Source: Microthrixaceae bacterium
Lineage (GTDB): Bacteria > Actinomycetota > Acidimicrobiia > Acidimicrobiales > Microtrichaceae
DNA: 64,000 nucleotides
Direction: 5' to 3'
Assembly: GCA_023957995.1 (NCBI GenBank)
Contig: JAMLGK010000015.1
Coordinates: forward strand, 1 to 64,000
Shown: positions 1-9,215 of the stretch, piece by piece
Layout: every line of letters starts with the position of its first letter
Position numbering within the stretch: position 1 is the stretch's first letter
Notes under the pieces: generated by a model
Told to the model about the DNA's origin: nothing
Database searches by the model: none
The model's input: the letters and a program-made list of their open reading frames with translations, nothing else
Position numbers and translations under genes: made by a program

Positions 1-73
1 CCCCCCCGACCCCGGCCCGACCGGTCGCCACCGCGTTGGTCGCCGACCGGTCGGAGGAAGGGGAGGTTCCGGC

Positions 74-631
74 TCAGGCGTCGGCAGCGACAGCGGAGAC
101 CTCGAACTCGAGGGTGACCTGCTCGCCCACCAGTACACCACCGGTCTCTAGCGGCGCGTTGAACTCGATTCCCCAGTCCTTTCGATTGACCTTCGTGCTG
201 CCCTCGAAGCCGATCCGGGAGGCACCGAACGGATCCTTCGCCGAGCCCTCGTAGGTGAAGTCGACGCTCACACTCCTGGTCACGCCTCTCATCGTGAGGT
301 CGCCGGTGACCCGGTACTCCACGTCGCCCGTGCGTTCCACCGAGGTGGAACGGAACTCGATCGTCGGGTGGTTCTCCATGTCGAAGAAGTCGTTGCTGCG
401 CAGGTGGTTGTCGCGGTCCTCGTTGCGGGTGTCGACGCTCGCTGCCTGGATCACCAGCTCGAGGTGGGTCGCCTCCGGATTGTCGATGTCGAAATAGCCA
501 CTGCCCGCGAATTCGTTGAACGATCCGCGCACCTTGGTGACCATCGCATGGCGGGCGACGAACCCGATCCTGCTGTGTGCGGGGTCTATCTCGTAGGTCC
601 CGGTGACCGTCTGTGTGGGGGTGGTTGTCAT
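74..631 (-). CDS. YceI family lipid/isoprenoid-binding protein
   Basis: A 185-aa YceI protein. The family folds as a lipocalin-like barrel that binds polyisoprenoids or similar lipids. The N-terminus carries the typical 'YEIDPAHSRIGFVARHAM' opening, followed by the FDIDNPEATHLELVIQ and 'HPTIEFRSTSVER' segments and the closing 'VGEQVTLEFEVSA'. No signal peptide is visible, so it is probably cytoplasmic. The ATG at 631 is chosen over upstream in-frame starts because AGGAGAG lies just before it and because family homology begins there. It is divergent from a crotonase across an AT-rich palindrome-bearing region (705-745), which suggests repressor control. The YceI assignment is firm; the ligand is unknown. 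Confidence 0.93.
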   Translation of the reverse strand: MTTTPTQTVTGTYEIDPAHSRIGFVARHAMVTKVRGSFNEFAGSGYFDIDNPEATHLELVIQAASVDTRNEDRDNHLRSNDFFDMENHPTIEFRSTSVERTGDVEYRVTGDLTMRGVTRSVSVDFTYEGSAKDPFGASRIGFEGSTKVNRKDWGIEFNAPLETGGVLVGEQVTLEFEVSAVAADA

Positions 632-699
632 CTCTGGCTCTCCTTGGTCGTCCGGCCCCGATCGAGCCGGCTCTGGTGGTTCCGCCGGGCCGTTCACCC

Positions 700-750
700 G
701 GTTGGTTGATGTATCAACTGTATACAAGTTGGATGACACATCAACTATTC
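700..750. promoter_or_regulatory. Divergent promoter region with tandem palindromes
   Basis: This AT-rich island lies in the 226-bp gap between the divergent yceI-like and crotonase genes. GTTGATGTATCAAC (705-718) is a perfect inverted repeat with 6-bp arms. A second, imperfect copy GTTGGATGACACATCAAC spans 728-745, and a GTATAC-centred near-palindrome lies between them. Two similar dyads about 23 bp apart fit binding of a dimeric MarR- or TetR-type regulator. The regulator is not identifiable from the sequence. Confidence 0.5.
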
Positions 751-857
751 CCGGAGGGGCGCAATTTCCGCGGACGTTCCGCGGGCGGCTGCGGGGTCGC
801 AGACTCCCTGTGTAGGGTCCGGCGAGCAGACCTGCCCACGCACTGCGGAGGACACCG

Positions 858-1637
858 ATGAGTGAGATGGTCGAAGTCGAAGCGGACGGCCCGGTCCTGT
901 TGATCGGGGTGAACAGGACCGCGAAGCGAAACGCCTGGAATCGCGAGATCATCGCCGCGGTGGGCGATGCCTATGAACGGTTGCGCGACGACGATTCGCT
1001 GCGCGTGGGTGTGGTTCACGCACACGGCGACCACTTCAGCGCAGGACTCGACCTCCCCGATGTGCTACCTGCCCTCGCCGAGGACACCGCCGGAGGCCTC
1101 ATTCGGTCCGATCAGCCCGACCCCTGGGGCTTCCTCGGCGAACCCTGCCCCAAACCGGTGGTCATCGCTGCCCAGGGCCGCTGTTACACCCTCGGCATCG
1201 AGTTGATCCTGGCCGCCCAGGCTGCGGTCGTCGCCGAGGACACGATCTTCGCCCAGCTGGAGGTGGCACGGGGGATCATCCCCCTGGGAGGAGGCGGGCA
1301 CCGTCTTCCGGCACTCGGCAAGCGGGGCATGCAATGGCTCCTGACAGCGGAGACCTTCGATGCCCACCAGGCACTGGAGGCCGGGATGGTGAGCGAGGTC
1401 GTACCGACCGGAACCCAACTCGAGCGGGCGACAGAGATAGCGCACACGATTGCGGCGAACGCTCCCCTGGCGGTCCGTGCGGCGCTGGCCAACAGCCGGG
1501 CCGCGCAGCGGGCGAGCGATGAGGCGGCAGCCGCCCAGGTCGGCGAGGTGGGCCAGGCGCTGTTCACCAGCGAGGACGCCATGGAGGCCGTGGCGGCGAT
1601 GACCGAACGACGCGATCCGGTGTTCAGGGGCGCCTGA
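858..1637 (+). CDS. Enoyl-CoA hydratase/isomerase family protein (crotonase)
   Basis: A 259-aa crotonase-fold enzyme acting on acyl-CoA thioesters. The CoA-binding 'VNRTAKRNAWNREI' and the oxyanion-hole segment 'HGDHFSAGLDLPDVL' (about residues 54-68) are present. The second oxyanion segment reads 'IAAQGRCYTLGIELILAA', where most hydratases have GGG/GGC; this makes it a divergent member and the exact reaction is unclear. The ATG at 858 follows GGAGG at good spacing. It is divergent from the YceI gene and probably shares its control region. The next gene, catalase, starts 66 bp downstream with its own promoter signal. Confidence 0.9.
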   Translation: MSEMVEVEADGPVLLIGVNRTAKRNAWNREIIAAVGDAYERLRDDDSLRVGVVHAHGDHFSAGLDLPDVLPALAEDTAGGLIRSDQPDPWGFLGEPCPKPVVIAAQGRCYTLGIELILAAQAAVVAEDTIFAQLEVARGIIPLGGGGHRLPALGKRGMQWLLTAETFDAHQALEAGMVSEVVPTGTQLERATEIAHTIAANAPLAVRAALANSRAAQRASDEAAAAQVGEVGQALFTSEDAMEAVAAMTERRDPVFRGA

Positions 1638-1691
1638 CCGAGGAGCCGTCGCAGCTCGGTCATCCGACGAACAACACGCGGGTTGGATGCG

Positions 1692-1697
1692 TAGGCT
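1692..1697 (+). promoter_or_regulatory. Leaderless -10 element of catalase
   Basis: TAGGCT is followed by 6 nt and then the catalase ATG at 1704. No Shine-Dalgarno sequence is present. This is the TANNNT-to-start spacing expected when the transcript begins at the start codon. Confidence 0.5.
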
Positions 1698-1703
1698 CCG
1701 CGC

Positions 1704-3200
1704 ATGGCAGACCATGAGAACTCCGACCGCGGCGACCTGATCCACGAGGGAACCGACCCGAGCGGATCACCGATGGCGCACGGCGCACCAGCAGAGAGCG
1801 ACCGCAACAGCCTCAGCCTCTCCCCGAACGGTCCGCTGCTGCTCCACGACACCCACCTTGTCGACACGCTGGCCCACTTCAACCGCGAGAACGTTCCCGA
1901 GAGACGACCCCATGCAAAGGGCGCAGGAGCCTTCGGCGAGTTCGAGGTGACCGCCGATGTGAGCGCCTACACCCGAGCCGCGGTGTTCCAGCCGGGAACC
2001 AGCACACCGATGCTGGCCCGCTTCTCCACGGTGGCAGGTGAACTCGGGTCCCCGGACACCTGGCGCGACGTGCGCGGGTTCTCGCTGAAGTTCTACACGT
2101 CCGAGGGCAACTACGACCTCGTGGGCAACAACACGCCGGTGTTCTTCCTTCGGGACCCCATGAAGTTCCCGCACTTCATCCGCTCCCAGAAGCGCCTCGC
2201 AGATTCCGGTCTGCGTGACGCCACCATGCAGTGGGACTTCTGGACCCACACCCCCGAATCCGCCCACCAGGTCGCCTACCTGATGGGAGACCGCGGTCTC
2301 CCACGCACCTGGCGCCACATGAACGGCTACGGCTCCCACACCTACATGTGGACCAACGCCGACCTCGAGCGTTTCTGGGTCAAGTACCACTTCGTGTCCG
2401 ATCAGGGCGTCGAATCGATGAGCAACGACGAGGCAGAACGCATGGCCGGAACCGACTCCGACTACCACCGTCGGGATCTGTTCGAATCGATCGGGCGTGG
2501 CGATCACCCTTCGTGGAAGCTGATGGTGCAGGTGATGCCCTACGAGGATGCCAAGAGCTACCGCTTCAACCCCTTCGATCTCACCAAGACGTGGTCCCAG
2601 TCCGACTACCCGCGCATCCCCGTCGGCACCATGACCCTCAACCAGAACCCCGAGAACTTCTTCGCCCAGATCGAACAGGCGGCGTTCAGTCCGGGCAATG
2701 TGGTTCCGGGCATCGGCTTCTCGCCCGACAAGATGCTCCTGGGTCGCGTGTTCGCGTATGCGGATGCGCACCGTGCCCGGATCGGCACCAACTTCGACCA
2801 GTTGCCCGTGAACCGACCGGTCAACGGCGCAGGCCGGCCGTACATGTTCGACGGGGCGATGACCTACGACCACAGTGGATCAGCACCCGTGTACGCCCCC
2901 AACAGCGATGGACGGCCGTATGCCGACCGGGAAGGACCGGTTCCCGAGGGGTGGGAGGCCGACGGTGAGATGGTGCGTTCCGCGTACGACCTGCACAGCG
3001 AGGACGACGACTGGTCCCAGGCGGGCACCCTCGTGCGGGACGTGTTCGACGATGCCGAGAGGGATCGCTTCGTCGACACGGTTGCCGGAACACTCCACGG
3101 AGTGCGCGAGGACGTGCTCGCCCGCGCACTCCGCTATTGGCACAACGTCGATCCCGGGACCGGCGACCGCATCGCGGCGGCGGTCGGTCGCGACGGTTGA
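1704..3200 (+). CDS. katA: Haem catalase (monofunctional, small subunit)
   Basis: A 498-aa catalase that dismutates hydrogen peroxide in the cytoplasm. The whole family core is visible: the active-site His in '[16 protein letters not shown]' (H70), the catalytic Asn in '[13 protein letters not shown]' (N142/143), and the proximal haem ligand Tyr in '[15 protein letters not shown]' (Y352). Length matches clade-3 small-subunit catalases; a short C-terminal immune-responsive-type tail follows the core. No export signal is present. The start has no ribosome binding site but carries TAGGCT 6 nt upstream, so a leaderless message is likely. It stands alone and is followed by a 16-bp tandem repeat. 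Confidence 0.97.
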   Translation: MADHENSDRGDLIHEGTDPSGSPMAHGAPAESDRNSLSLSPNGPLLLHDTHLVDTLAHFNRENVPERRPHAKGAGAFGEFEVTADVSAYTRAAVFQPGTSTPMLARFSTVAGELGSPDTWRDVRGFSLKFYTSEGNYDLVGNNTPVFFLRDPMKFPHFIRSQKRLADSGLRDATMQWDFWTHTPESAHQVAYLMGDRGLPRTWRHMNGYGSHTYMWTNADLERFWVKYHFVSDQGVESMSNDEAERMAGTDSDYHRRDLFESIGRGDHPSWKLMVQVMPYEDAKSYRFNPFDLTKTWSQSDYPRIPVGTMTLNQNPENFFAQIEQAAFSPGNVVPGIGFSPDKMLLGRVFAYADAHRARIGTNFDQLPVNRPVNGAGRPYMFDGAMTYDHSGSAPVYAPNSDGRPYADREGPVPEGWEADGEMVRSAYDLHSEDDDWSQAGTLVRDVFDDAERDRFVDTVAGTLHGVREDVLARALRYWHNVDPGTGDRIAAAVGRDG

Positions 3201-3214
3201 GAAGCGCGACCACC

Positions 3215-3278
3215 GACAAGCGCGGAGACTGAGAAGCACGGAGACTGAGAAGCGCGGAGACTGAGAAGCGCGGAGACC
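3215..3278. repeat. 16-bp tandem repeat between convergent genes
   Basis: About four copies of the 16-mer GAGAAGCGCGGAGACT lie head to tail (full copies at 3231, 3247 and 3263, a partial one before 3231, and a diverged trace at about 3199-3214). They sit just after the catalase stop and end shortly before the convergent crotonase stop. No inverted symmetry or U-tract is seen, so it is not an obvious terminator. It looks like replication-slippage expansion. Confidence 0.9.
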
Positions 3279-3293
3279 GTGGGGCCACGCGAC

Positions 3294-4112
3294 TCAGCCG
3301 AAGTCCGGTGGCCTCTTCTCCAGAAATGCGTTGATCGCCTCCGCCATCGCGTCGGTCGCCGACGAAACCACCTGCGTGCGGTTCTCGAGGTCGATGCCCG
3401 CGGCCATCGACCCGACCTCGAGCTGCGACCACATGACCTCCTTGGTCATCCGGATACCGAAGGGGCTGTTCGCCAGTATCAGCTCGGCCTCCGCCATGGC
3501 TGCGTCGAGGAGCTCGTCCGGCTCGGTCACTCCCGTCAGCAGTCCCATGCGGTCCGCCTCGGCCGCGTCGATCAGCCGACCGGTGAGCATGAGCTCGTAC
3601 GCACGCGACGCCCCGATCAGCCGAGGCAGGATCCAGGACACCCCGATGTCGCAGCCGGAGAGCCCGAGTCGGACGAACGCCACGTTGAACCGGGCGGCAT
3701 TGGAGGCGATCCGGATGTCGCTGGCCAGGGCGAGCGCGAATCCCCCACCGGCCGCGGGACCATTGACCGCCGCGATGATCGGCTGGGGAAGCGCTCGCAT
3801 CTTGGGTACCAGCGACGCGATGTATCGCTGCACCGCGAACGCCGAGCCCGTGCGATCCAGGTTCGCGGACCCCGGCGCCCTCGGAGGGTCTGCGAGATCG
3901 AGTCCGGCACAGAATCCCCGGCCCGCACCCGTGAGCACCACGACCCGGCAATCACCGTCGAGGGCCAGCTCGTCGAGCACATCGTGTAGCCCTGCCAACA
4001 GGCCCGCATCCATTGCATTGAGGCGGGAGGGTCTGTTGAGCGTCACCACGGCCACACCGTCGCGGGACCGGTCGACCAGGACCGGGGCCTCCTCGGAGCC
4101 GGGCGCGGTCAC
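3294..4112 (-). CDS. Enoyl-CoA hydratase/isomerase family protein
   Basis: A 272-aa classical crotonase. 'VVTLNRPSRLNAMDAGL' binds CoA, 'GAGRGFCAGLDL' and 'AAVNGPAAGGGFALALASD' form the two oxyanion-hole segments, and 'RLGLSGCDIGVSWILPRLIG' covers the region that carries catalytic acids in hydratases. The residue at the usual second glutamate is not Glu ('SGCDIG' has Asp), so isomerase or hydratase function cannot be chosen. The GTG start at 4112 overlaps the stop of the upstream Ddn-like gene in a GTGA tetranucleotide, which indicates translational coupling. The two genes are probably one operon. Confidence 0.92.
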   Translation of the reverse strand: MTAPGSEEAPVLVDRSRDGVAVVTLNRPSRLNAMDAGLLAGLHDVLDELALDGDCRVVVLTGAGRGFCAGLDLADPPRAPGSANLDRTGSAFAVQRYIASLVPKMRALPQPIIAAVNGPAAGGGFALALASDIRIASNAARFNVAFVRLGLSGCDIGVSWILPRLIGASRAYELMLTGRLIDAAEADRMGLLTGVTEPDELLDAAMAEAELILANSPFGIRMTKEVMWSQLEVGSMAAGIDLENRTQVVSSATDAMAEAINAFLEKRPPDFG

Positions 4113-4543
4113 ACCGGTTCGAGCAGGAACACGGGGATCACCCGGTCGGTCGCTGCCTGGTAGTCGTCATAGGAGGGCCAGACCTCGTTCGCCCGCGCCC
4201 ACCACTCGGCCTTCTCGTCGCCCTCGAGCTCCCGCACGCTGTACTCGCGGACCTCCCCCAGGTCACGCAGCTCGGCGCGGGGGTTGGTTCGCAGGTTGTG
4301 GACCCAGCTCGGGTTGTTGGGCGCGCCTCCCATCGACCCGATGACCAGGTAGCTGGTTCCGTCGGTGATGCGGATCAGGGGCGTCTTGCGCAGCTTTCCG
4401 GACTTGGCCCCCATGGAGGTGAGGATGATGCAGGGCGCCCCCTCGAGCACGGCGCCCTCGGCTCCGTCGGTTCGTTCGTAGAGCTCCACCTGCTCTGCGA
4501 TGGGTTCCCATGGGCTCGGTTCGTACTCGCCGACTAGTGGCAT
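4109..4543 (-). CDS. Ddn-like deazaflavin (F420)-dependent nitroreductase family protein
   Basis: A 144-aa member of the DUF385/Ddn split-barrel family, whose characterised members use F420H2. The signature 'CIILTSMGAKSGKLRKTPLI', then 'SMGGAPNNPSWVHNLRTNP' and the closing 'VIPVFLLEPV', is complete. The ATG at 4543 follows AGGAGGAG at 7-8 nt and is preferred to the longer open frame. It is the first gene of a two-gene unit with the overlapping crotonase, which suggests a joint reduction/hydration step on an acyl-CoA or enone. The substrate is unknown. Confidence 0.9.
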   Translation of the reverse strand: MPLVGEYEPSPWEPIAEQVELYERTDGAEGAVLEGAPCIILTSMGAKSGKLRKTPLIRITDGTSYLVIGSMGGAPNNPSWVHNLRTNPRAELRDLGEVREYSVRELEGDEKAEWWARANEVWPSYDDYQAATDRVIPVFLLEPV

Positions 4544-4681
4544 TCGGGGTCTCCTCCTGGAAGGTTCGGAATCCGCGCACCGGGAGTATGGGGCGCGGCG
4601 CAATCATCGCGCATGGCAATCCCCCGCCGCAGCGGCACCCGACCCAGCGGAGAACACCCGCTCGCTGCCAGACTGCATTCC

Positions 4682-5878
4682 ATGACCGCGTTGTTCGAAC
4701 CCACGACCCTCGGCCCCCTCACCCTGCGCAACAGGATCATCAAGTCGGCGACCTTCGAAGGTCGCACGCCCGGGGGAAGGCCGACACCGGAATGGGTCGA
4801 GTTCCACCGCAGGATCGCGGCCGGTGGCACCGCCCTCACCACGGTCGCCTATCTCTCGGTCTCGCCCGAGGGCGGTACTGACAGGAACTGCATCAAGGTG
4901 CTGCCGAGCGTCGTCGACGGGATGCGTGAACTCACCGACGCGGTGCACGCCGAGGGAGCGCTCGCAGCGGCCCAGCTGGGACACGCCGGACCGGTCGCCA
5001 ATTCGCGCTCCAACGGCGCCCGTTCGGTCACACCGAGTGCGATGTTCAATCCCCTCGGCATGAGCCGCTCCAGGGCTGCCGACGAGTACGACATCGAACG
5101 CATCACCTCCGACTTCGTACGCTCAGCCCGACTCTGCGAGGAGGCGGGTTTCGACAGCCTCGAACTGCACCTGGGTCACGGCTACCTGCTGAGTTCGTTC
5201 CTCTGCCCGAAGCTCAACAAGCGCACCGACCGCTGGGGCGGGTCGCTCGAGAACCGGGCACGGTTCCCCCGGCAGGTGGTCGCAGCTGTGCGCGAAGCGG
5301 TCGGACGACGCCTGGCGGTCACGGTGAAGCTCAACACGAGCGACGGATTCCGCGGCGGACTGGGTGTCGACGAGAGCCTCGAGGTGGCCCGTTGGCTCGA
5401 GCAGGACGGCCATCTCGATGCGATCGAGCTCACCGGTGGAAGCTCGTTGTCCAACCCGATGTACCTGTTCCGCGGCGATGCACCGCTGCAGGAGTTCCGC
5501 GAGACACTCCCCTGGCACCTGCGCGGCGGGTTCCGGCTCGTGGGCGACAAGTTCCTCAAGAAGTACCCCTACGAGGAGGCGTTCTTCATCGAGAAGGCGC
5601 GCCGCTACCGCGACGCACTCGAGTTGCCCATCATCCTCCTCGGGGGCATCAGCCGACTCGACACCGCCGAGTCCGCGATCGGCGAAGGCTTCGGGTTCGT
5701 GGCGATGGGCCGTGCCCTGTTGCATGATCCCGACCTGCCGAACCAGTGGAGCGAGGGCACCCGGGACGATTCGGGATGCATCCACTGCAACCGCTGCATG
5801 CCGACGATCTACACCGGCACGAGGTGCCCGCTGGTCGACCCCCGACCCGGGGACCGACCGATCGAGATGACCGCCTGA
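4682..5878 (+). CDS. NADH:flavin oxidoreductase, Old Yellow Enzyme family
   Basis: A 398-aa FMN-binding TIM-barrel ene-reductase. 'FEPTTLGPLTLRNRIIKSATFEG' (quoted only to mark the N-terminal FMN site, residues 4-26 approximately), 'ELHLGHGYLLSSFLCPKLNKR' region with catalytic His, and 'GRALLHDPDLPNQW' with the phosphate-binding end of the barrel are present. The C-terminus carries a Cys cluster 'CIHCNRCMPTIYTGTRCP', as in the longer 2,4-dienoyl-CoA-reductase type proteins, but the FAD/NAD domains of those are absent. The ATG at 4682 matches where family homology starts; no good ribosome site precedes it. It is divergent from the Ddn-like gene. Confidence 0.9.
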   Translation: MTALFEPTTLGPLTLRNRIIKSATFEGRTPGGRPTPEWVEFHRRIAAGGTALTTVAYLSVSPEGGTDRNCIKVLPSVVDGMRELTDAVHAEGALAAAQLGHAGPVANSRSNGARSVTPSAMFNPLGMSRSRAADEYDIERITSDFVRSARLCEEAGFDSLELHLGHGYLLSSFLCPKLNKRTDRWGGSLENRARFPRQVVAAVREAVGRRLAVTVKLNTSDGFRGGLGVDESLEVARWLEQDGHLDAIELTGGSSLSNPMYLFRGDAPLQEFRETLPWHLRGGFRLVGDKFLKKYPYEEAFFIEKARRYRDALELPIILLGGISRLDTAESAIGEGFGFVAMGRALLHDPDLPNQWSEGTRDDSGCIHCNRCMPTIYTGTRCPLVDPRPGDRPIEMTA

Positions 5879-5901
5879 GCTACCGCCTGAGGGCCTATCG
5901 G

Positions 5902-7353
5902 TCAGCCGGGAGCGTCGATGATGCTCTGGTACTCGACGTACTGGTCGATGCCCTCGGGGCCCAGTTCCCGGCCCACGCCCGAGTTCTTCATGCCCCCGAA
6001 CGGAGAGTGCCAGTCGAGGTTGAGCTGGGTGTTGATCGCCACCGTTCCCGTGCGCACGCGTGTGGCGAGGTCTCGGGCGTGGTCCGCGTCCGCGGACCAC
6101 ACCGAGCCGCTCAGTCCGTAGTCGGAGTCGTTCGCGATCGCCACCGCCTCGTCCTCTCCGTCATAGGGGATCACCGAGAGGACCGGTCCGAAGATCTCCT
6201 CGCGGGCGACACGCATCGAATTGTCCACCCCGGCGAGCACCGTCGGCTCGACGAACCAGCCGCGGTCACGATCCGCGGGGACCGAACCTCCGGTCACCGC
6301 ACGTGCGCCCTCGTCGCGGGCGATCTCGAGGTAGCCGACTACCCGGTCGCGCTGGCGGGCGGTGACCATCGGGCCGATGTCGGTCCCGGGATCGAGGCTG
6401 TCACCCACGACCATCGCCGCGACGTGGGTCGCCATGGCATCCACGACCTCGTTGTAGCGCGACCGCGGAGCGAGGATCCGGGTCTGCGCGAGGCACGCCT
6501 GACCGTTGTTCAGCATCCCTGAATCGATCAGCTCGGGCACCGAGGTGAGGTCGAAGTCCTCGAGCACGATCGCTGCGGACTTGCCGCCCAGTTCCAGCGA
6601 GCAGCGCTTGAGCTGTTCACCACAGATGGATCCGATGTGCCGCCCGGTCGCGGTGCTGCCGGTGAATGCCACCTTGTCGATCCCCGGGTGTCGCACGAGG
6701 TGGTCGCTCGCCTCGCGGCCTGCTGCCACCACGTTCACGACCCCCGGGGGGAGGCCCACGGCCTCGACCGCGTCGGCGAGCAGGTAGGCATCGAGGGGGG
6801 TCTCAGGCGATGCCTTGATGATGATCGGCGAGCCGGTGACCATCGCGGGGCCGAGCTTCAGGGCCATGATGAACAGCGGCGCATTCCACGGGGTGATCCC
6901 GGCGACCACCCCGACCGGGGTCTTGAGCACCCGCACGTTCTGGCCGAGCCCCCCCGTGCGCACCGAGTCCAGTTCGTAGTCCGCCCCGATCGCGGCGAAC
7001 GCGTCCAGGGTCATCGTCGCCGACATGACCTGGCCACCGAAGGACCACTTGGCCGGACAGCCGTTCTCCGCCGAGATCGTGTCCGCGACGGCCTGGCCGT
7101 TGGCCAGGAGTTCGGCGCTGAGCGCGGAGATCGCAGCCAACCGTTCGGCCTTGTCCATGCGTGGCCACGGGCCGTGGTCCATGGCATTGCGCGCAGCTGC
7201 GACGGCGGCGTCCATGTCCGCGAGGGTCGCATCCGGCGCGGTGGCGATCACTTCCTCGGTGTTCGGCGACACCACCTCGATGACTCCGTGACCAGAGGAG
7301 GGAACCCACTCCCCGCCGATGTAGATCTCTTCTCGTGAGCGGATCTCAGTCAT
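5902..7353 (-). CDS. NAD(P)-dependent aldehyde dehydrogenase
   Basis: A 483-aa aldehyde dehydrogenase that oxidises an aldehyde to the acid. Catalytic residues are all seen: N157 in 'PWNAP', E254 in 'LELGGKSA', and C287 in 'NNGQACLAQTRI'; 'FTGSTATGR' is the nicotinamide-site loop. Length is normal for the superfamily. The ATG at 7353 follows AGGAGAG. It is convergent with the Old Yellow Enzyme gene (23-bp gap) and divergent from the D-aminoacylase-like gene. A KstR-like box lies 72 bp upstream of its start. The substrate cannot be predicted. Confidence 0.95.
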   Translation of the reverse strand: MTEIRSREEIYIGGEWVPSSGHGVIEVVSPNTEEVIATAPDATLADMDAAVAAARNAMDHGPWPRMDKAERLAAISALSAELLANGQAVADTISAENGCPAKWSFGGQVMSATMTLDAFAAIGADYELDSVRTGGLGQNVRVLKTPVGVVAGITPWNAPLFIMALKLGPAMVTGSPIIIKASPETPLDAYLLADAVEAVGLPPGVVNVVAAGREASDHLVRHPGIDKVAFTGSTATGRHIGSICGEQLKRCSLELGGKSAAIVLEDFDLTSVPELIDSGMLNNGQACLAQTRILAPRSRYNEVVDAMATHVAAMVVGDSLDPGTDIGPMVTARQRDRVVGYLEIARDEGARAVTGGSVPADRDRGWFVEPTVLAGVDNSMRVAREEIFGPVLSVIPYDGEDEAVAIANDSDYGLSGSVWSADADHARDLATRVRTGTVAINTQLNLDWHSPFGGMKNSGVGRELGPEGIDQYVEYQSIIDAPG

Positions 7354-7425
7354 GACTCTCCTACCGCACCCGCAGTGGGGCACCGCCGTTTGGATGAGGG
7401 TCGCCTCAACATAGCGGTTCACAGG

Positions 7426-7439
7426 TAGAACCTGTTCCG
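7426..7439. promoter_or_regulatory. KstR-like operator candidate
   Basis: TAGAACCTGTTCCG matches TnnAACnnGTTnn(A) except at the last base. It lies in the gap between the divergent aldehyde dehydrogenase and amidohydrolase genes. It is the weakest of the four matches in the window. Confidence 0.4.
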
Positions 7440-7493
7440 GTCCGACACGGAGCGGGGTATGGTCGTCGCAGCGAACGGTCTCAGGGGGCATCA

Positions 7494-9215
7494 ATGTTCG
7501 ATCTGGTCATCAGCGGGGGAACCGTCATCGACGGCACAGGTGCCGAGCCGGTGCAGGCCGATGTCGGCATCACCGACGGAAGCATCGCCGAGGTGGGGCA
7601 GGGACTCGGTCCCGCCAGACGCGTCGTCGACGCCACCGGGGCGGTCGTGACCCCGGGCTTCGTCGACATCCACACCCACTACGACGGCCAGGCGACCTGG
7701 GATCCGTTCCTGTCGCCATCCTGCTGGCACGGGGTGACGACAGTGGTCATGGGCAACTGCGGAGTCGGATTCGCCCCGGTCCAACCCGACCGGCACGAGT
7801 GGCTGATCGGCCTGATGGAGGGTGTCGAGGACATTCCCGGGGCAGCGTTGTCGGTGGGAATCGACTGGAGCTGGGAATCGTTCCCGGAGTTCCTCGATGC
7901 GCTGGAACGCACCCCGCGCGTGCTCGACATCGCCACCCAGGTGCCCCATGGGGCGGTGCGCGCATACGTCATGGGCGAACGGGGTGCAGCGAACGAACCT
8001 GCGACCCCTGAGGACATCGAGGCGATGGCACAGCTCGTCCGCGAGGGCATCGAGGCGGGTGCGCTGGGCTTCTCCACCAGCCGCACCCTCGCCCACCGGG
8101 CGATCGACGGGGAACCCGTTCCCGGGACCTTCGCCGCCGAGGACGAACTCTTCGGTATCGGGGCGGTGTTGGGAGACCTCGGCACCGGCGTGTTCGAACT
8201 CGCACCCGCTGGCGCGCTCGGGGAGGACCTGGCGGCTCCGGAGAAGGAGGTCGACTGGATGGTGCGGCTCTCCAAGACGATCGGTCGACCGGTCAGCTTC
8301 GCACTGACCCAGAACAACGCGGACCCCGTGCAGTGGCGACACCTGCTCGATCTGGTGGCGACGGCCCGCGAGGGCGGAGCCGATGTGCGCCCGCAGGTCC
8401 ACGGACGCACGGTCTCGCTGCTGCTCGGTCTGCGGACCTTCCATCCCGAGCAGTTCACCCCCGCGTGGGGCGAACTCGGCATCGGCCTCATGGATCACGA
8501 CGAGCAGGTCGCCACCATGTCCGACCCCGCGGTACGCGAGCGTCTGATCACCGAGCTCGCCGACCTCGAGGGCGACGAGGTCGTCATGGGATTCATGAAC
8601 CCTGCGCGCACCTACATGCTGGGCGACCCACCCCAGTACGAACCGACACCGGACCGCTGCATCGCGACGATGGCCGAAGCCGCCGGCGTGTCGAAGTGGG
8701 AGGTGCTCGTCGACGCCCTCCTGGCCGACGACGGCAACGAGTTGCTCAACTCGCCGGTGCTCAACTTCAGCGACGGAAACCTGGACGCGGTCCACGAGAT
8801 GCTGACCGATCCCGGCGCCGTGTTCGGCCTCGGCGACGGCGGCGCCCATGCGGGCCAGACCTGTGACGCCTCCACCACCACCTTCCTGATCTCACACTGG
8901 GCGCGGGACCGCCAGGGTCCGAAGCTGACTCTCGCCGAGGCGGTCCACAAGATGACCGGGGCGACCGCAGCGCTCTACGGCCTCGGCGACCGGGGCACGC
9001 TGGAGGTCGGCAAGGTCGGTGACGTCAACGTGATCGACCTGGAGAACCTCCAGCTCCGGCGGCCCGAGTGGGCCACCGACCTCCCGGGCGGAGCGGGACG
9101 CCTGGTGCAGAGGGCTGACGGCTACCTGGCCACGATCAAGTCCGGCGAGGTCGTCGCGGAGAACGGCGAGTTCACCGATGCCCGTCCGGGCAGGCTCCTG
9201 CGCGGTGCACGATGA
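7494..9215 (+). CDS. N-acyl-D-amino-acid deacylase-like amidohydrolase
   Basis: A 573-aa metal-dependent hydrolase of the D-aminoacylase branch of the amidohydrolase superfamily. 'GFVDIHTHYDGQ' gives the HxH pair (H60, H62), and 'MGNCGVGFAP' supplies the metal-ligand Cys (C89) typical of D-aminoacylases. 'DGGAHAGQTCDASTTT' is the late Asp/His segment and 'GTLEVGKVGDVNVIDLE' the closing beta-sandwich. Such proteins often act on substrates other than acyl-D-amino acids, so the reaction is open. The ATG at 7494 follows AGGGGG. Its TGA overlaps the ATG of the next gene (ATGA), so the two are translationally coupled. Confidence 0.9.
   Translation: MFDLVISGGTVIDGTGAEPVQADVGITDGSIAEVGQGLGPARRVVDATGAVVTPGFVDIHTHYDGQATWDPFLSPSCWHGVTTVVMGNCGVGFAPVQPDRHEWLIGLMEGVEDIPGAALSVGIDWSWESFPEFLDALERTPRVLDIATQVPHGAVRAYVMGERGAANEPATPEDIEAMAQLVREGIEAGALGFSTSRTLAHRAIDGEPVPGTFAAEDELFGIGAVLGDLGTGVFELAPAGALGEDLAAPEKEVDWMVRLSKTIGRPVSFALTQNNADPVQWRHLLDLVATAREGGADVRPQVHGRTVSLLLGLRTFHPEQFTPAWGELGIGLMDHDEQVATMSDPAVRERLITELADLEGDEVVMGFMNPARTYMLGDPPQYEPTPDRCIATMAEAAGVSKWEVLVDALLADDGNELLNSPVLNFSDGNLDAVHEMLTDPGAVFGLGDGGAHAGQTCDASTTTFLISHWARDRQGPKLTLAEAVHKMTGATAALYGLGDRGTLEVGKVGDVNVIDLENLQLRRPEWATDLPGGAGRLVQRADGYLATIKSGEVVAENGEFTDARPGRLLRGAR

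Noticed and set aside
17-54. Repeated CCGACCGGTCG segments at the window edge
   Set aside because: Self-complementary and able to pair, but without a T-run and cut off from context; not supported as a terminator or operator.
4613-4681. Upstream ATG for the Old Yellow Enzyme gene
   Set aside because: The extra 23 residues do not resemble the family N-terminus; homology starts at the ATG at 4682.
7491-8849. 452-aa minus-strand frame opposite the D-aminoacylase-like gene
   Set aside because: Shadow of a real gene; composition rich in Gly, Arg, Val and His without motifs.
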